From assembly GCF_947331435.1 (NCBI RefSeq), contig NZ_CAMZOF010000015.1, positions 1-64,000 of the forward strand: 64,000 bases of DNA, given 5' to 3'. The DNA is from Pelagibius sp. Alg239-R121 (GTDB taxonomy: Bacteria; Pseudomonadota; Alphaproteobacteria; Kiloniellales; Kiloniellaceae). Position 1 is the first letter of the stretch, and every line of letters starts with the position of its first letter. The notes under the pieces are model-generated. The model searched no databases, was not told the origin of the DNA, and worked only from the letters and a program-made list of their open reading frames with translations. The position numbers and the translations under genes were made by a program. Below are positions 1 through 7,652 of this stretch, one piece after another.

Positions 1-3000
1 GAAACTGCTGCAAAGGCAATGGCTGGCGGACCTTCCAACCCCAAGCGTCCAGCAACCGCGCCTGAAAGACTGCCGAAGGCACCCGACGCAAAGCCCGCGA
101 CAAACTTTCCGCCACGCACAACCGACGTAACGCCACCAATGGCGCCATGGGCAACAGCCTTGACGGCAGTTACCGCGTTTGCCGTGAGCTTATCTAGCCC
201 AGGCAGTTTGTTGACACCCGCTGTGAGAACCGCCGTTGCCACGGTTATCCCCGCGGCTAGCAGCGCTTGCCCGAGATCCCCCCCGTTGGCAAGTGTGACC
301 AGTCCCGAGAAGGCGGCTGACACAAGCACCGCCCCCCAACCTTGCAAGCCAGGAACAAAGTTGATTCCGATCTGGACAGCGATCTGAACGAACTGGTTTT
401 GCAAGGCCTTCTTGACCAAAGAGACCGCTGCCTTGAAGGCTTTCTTAAAGACGCTTGCGATCTTTTTGAAGATCTTCTTAAAGAAGAATCCAGATGGATC
501 GGTATAGCTGAGCGGGTTGTTCTTGACGTAGGAGTATCGGTTGAAGGATTGCGTATCGTCCGGCGCCTGCACGTTGGGATCAGCGGAGAGAAAGCGTCCC
601 AGGGTCGGGTCATAGACTCGGCCGTTCATGTGGATCAGCCCGACGCCGTCCAGATGCTCGTGCCCGGTAAAGCCGCGTGGCGTCTCACCCGGTGTTGCGG
701 GCGTTCCCGCCTGCCAGTCGGTGAGGCGGCGTTTACCGTGGGCGTCGTAGGAGAGATGCTCGGTGACCACGCCCTGCTCGTCGGTGATGGACTCCACCGA
801 GCCCAGATGGTCCTTGTGCAGGTAACGGGTCTTGTCGGTGAGCGTCTGTCTGTCGTCGATCTTGGTGTAGATGGCCACCGTGCCGCCGCCGGCGCGGATG
901 TAGTGCACCAGCTCATCCGGCTGGTTCAGCCGGCTGCGCCGTTCGTAGGAACCGCCGACGTAATCCGTCGTGGTGGTCAGGCCATTGGTCAGGGCGTTCT
1001 GCTGGACGCGCGCCCGGCTGGGGCCGTAGACGAAGGTGGTCTGATTGCCGGTCAGGCTGTCAGTGATGGCCTGGGGCTTGTTGAAGGAGGTCCAGGAGGT
1101 GGTCCGCCCGGCCCCCGAGATCATGCTGCCGTTGGCATCGTAACTATAGGTGTTGGCACCCGCCGTGGTAACCGCGTGCGGCCCGGCGCCGTTCTGACCG
1201 TAGAGATAGGCCCCGACATCCGACTTGTTGGTGATGTTGCCCAGATTGTCATAGGCATAGGTCGTGGTGTTGAGGGTTGTGGAGGAACTGGTATCGGTCA
1301 GTGTTGTCGAGGTCACCCGGTTCAGGCCGTCATAGAGAAAAGCTTCTCTGCGATCACGCGCCAGATCGTTGCGCTCGGTCAGATTGCCCAGGGTATCAAA
1401 GACAAAGCTCAGGTTCTGAATGCTTGTCCCGTTGTGGGTGGTCTGGATGGAATCCAGCAGCGCCGTGGCGACATCATAGGCCCGGTTGGTGACAACCCCG
1501 TTGCCCAGGGTTTCCTGGGTCACCATGCCCTCGGCATCGACCGTGTCGGCCTGCCAGTAGACCGTGCCGCCCAGGATCTCGGAGACCGAGCCCAGGAAGC
1601 CGTTGGCGGTGTAGTTGTTCTGCACCGCAAAGCCGGAAGGATAGGTGATGGTATCCGGACGGCCCTGGGCATCGTAGGTCAGGGAGGTGTTGTAGGTGGT
1701 GCCGGAGATCGTCGTGGTCGTGGTATCCGGGCGTCCCAGACTGTCGTAGCTGGCCACCTCCAGGTAGCCGTTGGGGCCGGAGACCTGATGGATCTTACCG
1801 GTGCCTTTGGTGGCGCTGTCGTAGGTCCAGCTGGTGGTGCCCTCGGTCTCGATGCGGCTGGTCATGCGGCCCAGGACATCGTAGGCCATGGTGACGAGCT
1901 GCAGCTTGGCATCGGTCTGGGAGACCAGCTCACCCAGGACGTTGTAGCTGTAGGACCAGACGCCCATATCAGGATCAACCATGCCGGTCTTACGGCCGCG
2001 CTGGTCGTAGGACATGGTGGTGAGCACGCCGTTGGCATTGGTCTCAAGCAGATTGCCGTAGGCGTCGTAAAGGTAACTGACCGTGCCATTGAGGTGATCC
2101 TCACTGAGGATCAGTTCGCCGATGGCGTTCTGGGTCTTGGTCATGTCCTGGTTGCCGGCGTTATTGACCGTTGTCGTCAGTCCGCCGTAGTCGAAGACCT
2201 GGATGCCGCCGTCCGGGGCGATCACGCTCATGCGCCGGCCAAGATCGTCGTAGTGGGTCGTGGCCCACTTGATGTCGAGTGCGGCGGTGCCCGCGAAGTA
2301 GGGCCGCGAGACCATGTGGGATTCGCCGCGCGGGTTGTAGCTGGTGTCCACGTAGATCTTGGTGATGTTATCGAAGGCGATGGATTCCGTGCGGAACACA
2401 CGGTTCATCTTGTCGTAGTACTGGACGGAGGGCGTGTTGAGGGACGTACCGCCTGCCGTCAGGAAATCCTGGCTGGTGATCTTGTAGACCGCGCCGGGCT
2501 GGCAAGAGGTGTTGCAGAGGGCATAGGTAATCCGGCTTTCGGTGCCGTCGGCGCGCAGTTCCTTGGTCTTGCGCCCGAAGCCGTCGTATTCCCAGGTCGT
2601 GGTGATGCCGTTGGGGCCGGTCAGGCTGGTGACCACCCCGAAACGCGCATCGGTGACCATGGTTTCGCTGTGGCTCAAGGCATTGGCACTGGAGAGCGGG
2701 AACTGACCGTTCGTGTCGTAGCTGGTGGTGGAAGATCTGGAGGTAACGCCGGTTCCGCTGACCGTGACTGCGGTCTCATTGCCGAAGGCGTCGTAGGTAT
2801 AAGAGGCGGTGACTTTTAGGCTGGCGATATCCGGCTCGATGATTTCCTTGGTCAGCAGGCCGTTGGTTGCGTTGTACTCCCAGGCGGACTTGCGGCTTTG
2901 ATTGGCCGCGCCGGGCCGGGTCTTGGTCACCGTCGTGCTGGTGACCCGTCCCAGGATCCACTTGGTCTCATCGTTGTCGTATTCGCTTTCGGTGCGCGTG

Positions 3001-6000
3001 GTGTAAGTCTCAGAGGCGACAGCCGCGTCCTGCACTTCCTGCTCGATCAGCGTGGCATTGCCGTAGTCGTCGTATGTCGAGGCCGTGGTGGTGTTGGAGA
3101 CCAGGAAGCCGGCGACCTGGTTGCTCTGCAGGTCTTGGCGCGAAATCTCATAGGCCTTGGAGGTCGAGTTATCCGCGTAGGGGAACAGAACGGACGGCTG
3201 GTTTTTAGCCGGGTCGGGGTCCGACCCGTCGAAGATCAGCTTGCTGGCGTAGGTGGAACTGACCTCCTTGACCAGATCGACCACCGTGCCGTTGTCCAGG
3301 CGCGTGACACTGCTGTCCACCTGGCCGGTAAAGGGATAGGTCTGGTTATAGGTCGTAGTGGTCAGAATCCCGGTCTGTTCGTCGCGCGCAGTCACCGTGC
3401 GGAAACCCAGAAAGCCCCGCCCCTGTGCATCGACCTTGGCCCCGGCATAGGTGTAGTTGATGACGGCATCGCCCTCGACGCCGCCGGGAGGGGCGGTCTG
3501 GCCGTCATCCTGGCTCACCGAGGACACAACGTACATCGGCGCGATGATGTCGAACTCGGGGAAGGTCGCCCCACTGCCCTTGGTGTAGACGCTGTCGTCC
3601 GTCAGCGGCTTATAGGTGATCTCCGCCATCCGGCCCAGGCCGTCCTCGGCCGAGATCATGAGATCGGGGACACCGGTCTTATTGAGCCAGCTCTTGAGAT
3701 AGTAGGAGCCAGTCACCCGCTTGACCGCAAGCATCCAATCCTGCAGGCCGTCGCCGTCCATATCGGTGAATTCACCGTAGGTCTGCGGCACAGAGTCGTA
3801 GTGGCTCTCGATGATATCAGGATGCAGATAATCCGCATCGACCTGCCAGCCGCTGCCAGTGTTCAGCCAGGTCGTCTTGACCACAGTGCCGTTCTTTTTG
3901 AAGTAGGCCTTCACCCAATCCTGCAGGCCATCGCCATTGACATCGCTGAAGGTTCCGCGTCCGGTGCCACCATTGCTGAAGTAATCGTGGATCACGTCCG
4001 GATGGGCGTAACCGGCATCCAGCACCCAGCCCTTGCCGGTATTCAGGAAGGTGTTCTGGTAGACGCCGCCACTGGGGCGATGGACCGCCTCGAGATAGTC
4101 GGTCAGGCCATCACCATTGACGTCAATGAACTCGCCGCGCTTTTCCCGAATGCCGTTGTCGTAATCGTAGATCACCGCCGGCAGCACAAAGGCAGAGTCC
4201 GCCACCTGCCAGCCGGACCCGGTGTTCAGCCAGGTGTTCTGGAGAATGGAGCCGTTGTTCTTGCGGTAGGCCTGCACCCAGTCCGGCAAGCCATCGCCGT
4301 TAACGTCGACGAACTCGCCGCGCTGGCCGCCGTTCGTGCTGTAATGGTCATAAATGACATCGGGATGCGAATACCCCGCATGCTGCGTCCAGCCGTTATC
4401 GACCGTATTGTCTCCGGTGCTGAGATAGGTGTACTGGTGGATGACGCCGTTGTCCCGATAGACCGCCTCGAGGTAATCGGTCAGGCCGTCACCGTTGATG
4501 TCGATGAAGTCGCCGTGCTTGTCGTGGTTGGTGCCCTGGTAATCGTAGATGAAGGGCGGGAAGACATTGCCGGAATCCAGCACCCAGCCTGTCCCCGTGT
4601 TCTTGTAAACGGCCTGGGACGCGGTCCCATTGGTCTTGCGGTAGGACTTAATCCAGTCGATCAGGCCGTCGCCGTTGATATCGACGTATTCGCCACGCCG
4701 CCCGCCCGGGGCAGAGATGCTGTAGTAGTCATTGACCGCGTCCGGATGAGCAAAGCCGCTGTTGAGCAGAAAGCCGCTGCCGGTGTTCAGATAGGTATAG
4801 TTATCGAGACTGCCGCTGTGGCGGTAGTCGGACAGGACCATATCGACCAGGCCGTCGCCGTTGACGTCGACCAGATCGCTTCGCCGCTCAGCCTTGTTGT
4901 AATCCTCCAGAAACGACAAAGGAACGTAGCCCGCATCGACGCTATAGACGTTGCCTGCCTGCGGAACGCTGTAGGTAAAGCTGTGCGGCTCAAGGCAGTT
5001 GTTGCTGGCATCGCACTCGGTCAATGAAGTCATCCGCGAACGGCCGCTGGCCGGCCCATACTCGTAGGCCATGTCATAGCGCTTGACCAAGACGCCGGGA
5101 TCCAAAACGACGATCCCGCCATCTTGAATCTCGGTTGCGATTTGATTGGCATAGGTCTCGATCGATTTCAGGCGTTCGACGGTTTCGGACTTTGTGCCGG
5201 CCATGTAGTGCACGCGCGTATCGTTCCGGGACTCGTAGACAAACTGCACCGAGGCCCTTGGGTAGGTCTGTGCGGTCGCGTTACCCGAATAGTCGATCCG
5301 GGTGATCTTGTGGGTGTTTTCCGGCGTGCTGTCGTTCGGGTCGTCATCCTTATAAGTCAGGGTCAGATAGTTCCCGACCCGATCCTCGATCCGGTTCACC
5401 GACCAGTAGCGCACGTCCGCCTGGCCTGGCACCTCCACCTTGGAGTCTGCGGTATCGCCATAAGTCATGATCTGACCGGATTTGGTCCAGACCTTGAAGG
5501 TGGCCGGGCCATTGCCTGCTGTGCCGTAGGAAACGATCTTGGAGAAGGATGCCAGTTCCGTGCTGTAGATCGTGCCGTGCGCACCGTACACACCATCGGT
5601 CGCCACCAGGCGCTGGCCATCCAGGCAGAAACGGTCATCACTGCTGTAGTCAACGCCACCCGGCGCCCCATCCTGCGCGATCGTGCGTCCGCAGCGATGC
5701 ATCACCGAGAGGCCGCCCAGCGACCAGCCGACCCCGAGGATGCCGTTGTCGCCCCGGCTGCCGTAGATCAGCGACAGGCTTGGCGCCATGCCCGCCACAC
5801 CGGGCGGCACCGAAAGAGGAATGGAGTAATTGGCCGAGCCGCTTTCATCCACTGCTATGGCCCCGGGCGTCACGCCCGCGACCGTCGTCTGTGCCGTAGC
5901 GGACGCGCCGCCGATCAGCAGCGATGCCGCGGCAACCGCCGAAAACAGCAAACCCCTCTGTCCCGCAGCAGACTTAGACCCAAACGACAGTAGACGAGAT

Positions 6001-6011
6001 ACCGAAATCAT
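1..6011 (-). CDS. Giant secreted SpvB / FG-GAP / RHS-repeat protein, C-terminus beyond window
   Basis: The minus frame starting at ATG 6011 stays open to the left edge (about 2003 codons seen, incomplete at the 3' end). A GGGGGA ribosome site lies 8 nt before the ATG. In order: signal peptide ending near ASATAQ (residues 1-31), an SpvB/TcdB-type N-terminal region (about 35-365, with SYSIPLSVPPG-like and GVGWSLGG motifs), seven FG-GAP/VCBS units with DVNGDGL-type calcium loops (about 375-770), then many YD repeats (about 800-1780, e.g. YDVLGRMTS, YDAHGKRRLTD). The RHS core ends at GRVYDPTLGRFLSADP (about residue 1797). After DPSGF comes a Lys/Phe-rich amphipathic stretch and a Gly/Ala-rich hydrophobic region. 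Known for the family: RHS shells encapsulate a variable C-terminal toxin or effector. The tip that would show this, and any immunity gene, lie outside the window. Frame continuity was checked at seven points across the gene. Confidence 0.9.
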   Translation of the reverse strand, partial: MISVSRLLSFGSKSAAGQRGLLFSAVAAASLLIGGASATAQTTVAGVTPGAIAVDESGSANYSIPLSVPPGVAGMAPSLSLIYGSRGDNGILGVGWSLGGLSVMHRCGRTIAQDGAPGGVDYSSDDRFCLDGQRLVATDGVYGAHGTIYSTELASFSKIVSYGTAGNGPATFKVWTKSGQIMTYGDTADSKVEVPGQADVRYWSVNRIEDRVGNYLTLTYKDDDPNDSTPENTHKITRIDYSGNATAQTYPRASVQFVYESRNDTRVHYMAGTKSETVERLKSIETYANQIATEIQDGGIVVLDPGVLVKRYDMAYEYGPASGRSRMTSLTECDASNNCLEPHSFTYSVPQAGNVYSVDAGYVPLSFLEDYNKAERRSDLVDVNGDGLVDMVLSDYRHSGSLDNYTYLNTGSGFLLNSGFAHPDAVNDYYSISAPGGRRGEYVDINGDGLIDWIKSYRKTNGTASQAVYKNTGTGWVLDSGNVFPPFIYDYQGTNHDKHGDFIDINGDGLTDYLEAVYRDNGVIHQYTYLSTGDNTVDNGWTQHAGYSHPDVIYDHYSTNGGQRGEFVDVNGDGLPDWVQAYRKNNGSILQNTWLNTGSGWQVADSAFVLPAVIYDYDNGIREKRGEFIDVNGDGLTDYLEAVHRPSGGVYQNTFLNTGKGWVLDAGYAHPDVIHDYFSNGGTGRGTFSDVNGDGLQDWVKAYFKKNGTVVKTTWLNTGSGWQVDADYLHPDIIESHYDSVPQTYGEFTDMDGDGLQDWMLAVKRVTGSYYLKSWLNKTGVPDLMISAEDGLGRMAEITYKPLTDDSVYTKGSGATFPEFDIIAPMYVVSSVSQDDGQTAPPGGVEGDAVINYTYAGAKVDAQGRGFLGFRTVTARDEQTGILTTTTYNQTYPFTGQVDSSVTRLDNGTVVDLVKEVSSTYASKLIFDGSDPDPAKNQPSVLFPYADNSTSKAYEISRQDLQSNQVAGFLVSNTTTASTYDDYGNATLIEQEVQDAAVASETYTTRTESEYDNDETKWILGRVTSTTVTKTRPGAANQSRKSAWEYNATNGLLTKEIIEPDIASLKVTASYTYDAFGNETAVTVSGTGVTSRSSTTSYDTNGQFPLSSANALSHSETMVTDARFGVVTSLTGPNGITTTWEYDGFGRKTKELRADGTESRITYALCNTSCQPGAVYKITSQDFLTAGGTSLNTPSVQYYDKMNRVFRTESIAFDNITKIYVDTSYNPRGESHMVSRPYFAGTAALDIKWATTHYDDLGRRMSVIAPDGGIQVFDYGGLTTTVNNAGNQDMTKTQNAIGELILSEDHLNGTVSYLYDAYGNLLETNANGVLTTMSYDQRGRKTGMVDPDMGVWSYSYNVLGELVSQTDAKLQLVTMAYDVLGRMTSRIETEGTTSWTYDSATKGTGKIHQVSGPNGYLEVASYDSLGRPDTTTTTISGTTYNTSLTYDAQGRPDTITYPSGFAVQNNYTANGFLGSVSEILGGTVYWQADTVDAEGMVTQETLGNGVVTNRAYDVATALLDSIQTTHNGTSIQNLSFVFDTLGNLTERNDLARDRREAFLYDGLNRVTSTTLTDTSSSTTLNTTTYAYDNLGNITNKSDVGAYLYGQNGAGPHAVTTAGANTYSYDANGSMISGAGRTTSWTSFNKPQAITDSLTGNQTTFVYGPSRARVQQNALTNGLTTTTDYVGGSYERRSRLNQPDELVHYIRAGGGTVAIYTKIDDRQTLTDKTRYLHKDHLGSVESITDEQGVVTEHLSYDAHGKRRLTDWQAGTPATPGETPRGFTGHEHLDGVGLIHMNGRVYDPTLGRFLSADPNVQAPDDTQSFNRYSYVKNNPLSYTDPSGFFFKKIFKKIASVFKKAFKAAVSLVKKALQNQFVQIAVQIGINFVPGLQGWGAVLVSAAFSGLVTLANGGDLGQALLAAGITVATAVLTAGVNKLPGLDKLTANAVTAVKAVAHGAIGGVTSVVRGGKFVAGFASGAFGSLSGAVAGRLGLEGPPAIAFAAV
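3720..4890 (-). repeat. Seven tandem FG-GAP/VCBS repeat units inside the RHS protein
   Basis: Seven degenerate in-frame repeats of about 174-195 bp each encode a D-x-NGDGL-x-D calcium-binding-type loop followed by W/L-rich text such as TWLNTGSGWQV and HPDVIYDHY. The loop-coding segments lie near 3745, 3928, 4105, 4288, 4483, 4657 and 4846. Units are similar but not identical, so this is an old beta-propeller-like repeat array, not a recent DNA duplication. It bridges the SpvB-like N-terminus and the YD-repeat shell. Confidence 0.8.
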
Positions 6012-6078
6012 CGGCCATTCCCCCAAGGAAAACCACGCACACAAACAAAACCGAAGCCTGAAAAAGACTTCAGGTCAC

Positions 6079-6106
6079 AAAAAAGCCGGCTCCCAAAGGA
6101 ACCGGC
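6079..6106 (-). terminator. Intrinsic terminator 68 nt upstream of the RHS gene start
   Basis: Read on the minus strand, a 9-bp stem (GCCGGTTCC / GGAGCCGGC, one G-U pair) with a 4-nt loop is followed directly by six T. No minus-strand gene ends upstream of it, so it sits inside the leader of the RHS gene and could act as an attenuator, or it ends a small RNA. Confidence 0.6.
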
Positions 6107-6225
6107 GCCGCCGAACGAGCCAGACACAACGCATTCTCGCACCCATGGCAGATACCCCTGCCATCAGGCCGCAGGAAAGCATCCCGCAAAGATTGCGAAA
6201 CAAAAGCGTAACCCATTACGCTCCT
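6107..6225 (-). promoter_or_regulatory. Structured leader upstream of the RHS gene, possible riboswitch or small RNA
   Basis: On the minus strand this stretch contains three consecutive perfect hairpins: AGCGTAA-TGGG-TTACGCT, CGCAA-TCT-TTGCG and ATGGCAG-GGGTAT-CTGCCAT. The intrinsic terminator at 6079-6106 follows. No reading frame of note crosses it. The arrangement of structured RNA, terminator, ribosome site and secreted RHS gene fits a transcriptional riboswitch. A segment GGGATGC..CCTGCGGCCTGA recalls part of the c-di-GMP-I (GEMM) core, but I could not match the rest. A free-standing small RNA is the alternative. Confidence 0.4.
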
Positions 6226-6240
6226 TCACTTTATGACGAT

Positions 6241-6469
6241 TGCGCCGAGCCATATTTACAGCTCTAGGTTAGATCACAAAAAAGTCACCGGCAAGATGCA
6301 ATAACCATCAGAAGGATAATTATCTGTGGATAAAGCAACCAAACGACCATAAATCAATGACTTGTTAAGGTTGAATTGAAAGAAAAACTACGATCCAACG
6401 TAGGCGGAATGCTCAGACGCCATACCGGGAGGCGGACTGTCTTCACTTTAAGGTACAGCGGCGTCGCCA
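6241..6469. other. AT-rich non-coding stretch upstream of the RHS leader
   Basis: No coding region is convincing here. It is noticeably more AT-rich than its surroundings and should contain the minus-strand promoter for the leader and the RHS gene. A weak TTGTGA / TAAATA pair is visible near 6275-6255 on the minus strand, but with a 15-nt spacer it is not convincing. Confidence 0.3.
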
Positions 6470-6501
6470 GCTAATACCAAGGAGCGTTGAAAATGACTCA
6501 T
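6470..6501 (+). repeat. Left terminal inverted repeat of the MITE-like element
   Basis: Begins GCTAATACCAAGGAGCGTTG and pairs with 6710-6741 over 32 bp with two or three mismatches. Confidence 0.75.
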
Positions 6502-6709
6502 AGAGACGTCTTTGCACGGCTTTCGACTAGGAGCTTGCGGCGCGGCGATGCAGAGCATCGGAAGCCGCGCGGGACGCAGTCCGAAAAACCGCGCAAAGCC
6601 GCCGTTCCGGTTGTCTCCAGGGACCTTCGGGTAGGAGAAGGAACGCAGGCGATGCAGAGCATCGGTTAGGTCATTCGACGCCTTCCGAAGATCCCTGAAG
6701 ACAATCTCA

Positions 6710-6741
6710 ATGGGTCATTATCAACGCTCCTTGGTATTAGC
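6710..6741 (-). repeat. Right terminal inverted repeat of the MITE-like element
   Basis: Its reverse complement begins GCTAATACCAAGGAGCGTTG and matches 6470-6501. The adjoining minus-strand reading frame (6742-6884) looks protein-like and stops making sense at this boundary. Confidence 0.75.
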
Positions 6742-6884
6742 CAAGTGCGGACCTCCTGCCCCTCACAAATCCCGCTGCATTCATCCAGCCAGAGCTCGAT
6801 CGCCTTCAGATCATCGCCGCGGAGAAGCTTGTCATACGCGGCAAAGCCGATAGCCTGTACACTCGCCGCAGGAGACAACGGCAC
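6742..6884 (-). pseudogene. Possible gene remnant cut by the MITE-like element
   Basis: The minus strand encodes a protein-like stretch (AAYDKLLRGDDLKAIELW, then LDECSGICEGQEVRTWL) that runs into the right end of the inverted-repeat element at 6741. A GTG at 6884 could start it, but there is no clear ribosome site, and the divergent small gene at 6896 leaves almost no promoter space. I do not recognise a family. It may be a disrupted gene or a chance frame. Confidence 0.25.
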
Positions 6885-6895
6885 TAAGGAAAAGC

Positions 6896-7099
6896 ATGAC
6901 GAAGAAGAACAATTTTCTGACACATGAGGTCTTGCATATGTCCTCATTTCTGATGCTCTCGGTTGACCGTGAATTGCTGGAGCACCCGGCCATTCAGGAG
7001 AATGAAAACTGGTCGGCATTGGCCGGAAAAGCCCATCAGGCGCTGTTCGATTTGTATCAGGCGATTGGCGCATCCAGCGATGACGGGGAGAGCCTTTAG
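6896..7099 (+). CDS. Small conserved-looking hypothetical protein (67 aa)
   Basis: ATG 6896 is preceded by AAGGA at 6886-6890, a good ribosome site. The product begins MTKKNNFLTHEVLHMSSF and continues with EHPAIQ and a helical segment ending in ALFDLYQAIGA, giving an acidic soluble protein with no signal peptide or membrane segment. The composition looks like a real short protein, not a shadow frame. I cannot assign a function. It stands alone between the MITE-like element and the oxidase operon. Confidence 0.5.
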   Translation: MTKKNNFLTHEVLHMSSFLMLSVDRELLEHPAIQENENWSALAGKAHQALFDLYQAIGASSDDGESL

Positions 7100-7476
7100 G
7101 CGTTGAATCGGAACATTGATCGCGTAGCCTGCTCAAGTAGTATTCGTTCTTGTTCTCAGCGCCCCCTGCTTAAGTCTGTCGATCCATCTGTCTAGGTCCT
7201 GGGTGACGTAGCGAGCTTTGTTCTGAGTCATCTGATTACCGTGGGGTCAGGTCTTAATTTGCGCTTTTCCGCACCACCCAACTCCCCACCGAGCCGGTAT
7301 CTGTCACATTTCCCTACATCGAGGAAGAGCAGAGATTGGCCTCTCAAGCGATCAACTTGAGAGCGCTCCGCGAAGTTACCTGATTTCCTCCCATAGGGTC
7401 GCGCAGTTCGTTGAGTGTTTCTGCCGGCGGTAAAATCAGTCAGATCCAACGCATAGTATTTTCGGATGATTGGGAA
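7100..7476. other. Intergenic region before the oxidase operon
   Basis: No convincing gene on either strand. Short open frames here lack ribosome sites and protein-like composition. The useful content lies at its right end, where the shared promoter-region motif begins at 7477. Confidence 0.3.
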
Positions 7477-7499
7477 AAATATCTCAATTTGTCCTATCA
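7477..7499 (+). promoter_or_regulatory. Shared motif copy E, upstream of the hydroxy-acid oxidase operon
   Basis: Reads AAATATCTCAATTTGTCCTA and then TCA. It matches the copy upstream of the ABC/PhyH operon at 17 of 23 positions, including ATTTGT-N2-TAT. It has the same orientation relative to its operon as the other four copies. It ends 81 nt before the possible ATT start (7581) and 153 nt before ATG 7653. This is the weakest copy with the mttB one. Confidence 0.4.
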
Positions 7500-7652
7500 A
7501 TCGAAAATTTCATACTCTGCTTTCCAGCGACAAGACTGCGTTTCTTTTCAGCGATGTCAGCAAGGTAGCGGAGAAAACCGATTTCCAAGTCTCGAGCCCA
7601 AAATCACCGGCTCTTCTGCACCCAGGACGCCCGGACTCTGGCCCGGCGGCGG

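Larger units (their letters stand above)
6470..6741. mobile_element. MITE-like 272-bp element with 32-bp terminal inverted repeats
   Basis: The ends 6470-6501 and 6710-6741 are inverted copies with about two or three mismatches; both start GCTAATACCAAGGAGCGTTG. The interior has no transposase and no convincing gene. It contains a hairpin at 6540-6570 (GCGCGGC...GCCGCGC around CGATGCAGAGCATCG). A second copy of the 15-bp palindrome lies at 6650-6664, itself enclosed by inverted arms at 6613-6630 and 6685-6702 (16 of 18 matching). Small size, long terminal inverted repeats and no coding content fit a non-autonomous transposable element. A target duplication could not be defined with certainty. 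A structured intergenic RNA repeat is the alternative. Confidence 0.65.

Noticed and set aside
342-5027. Two long plus-strand frames (825 and 709 codons)
   Set aside because: They are the antisense codon-aligned shadow of the RHS gene. Their composition is Val/Gly/Asp/His-rich without any family match, while the minus frame shows signal peptide, FG-GAP and RHS motifs.
6107-6225. Assignment of the RHS leader as a c-di-GMP-I riboswitch
   Set aside because: Only one segment resembles the core; the first helix with its conserved purine-rich strand is not recognisable by eye, so I kept it as an unassigned structured leader.
5124-6267. Plus-strand frames over the 5' end and leader of the RHS gene
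   Set aside because: Antisense shadows of the signal peptide and SpvB region; no ribosome sites and arginine/histidine-rich composition.
7228-7500. 90-codon minus frame in the gap before the oxidase operon
   Set aside because: No ribosome site, no family features, and it overlaps the shared promoter motif.
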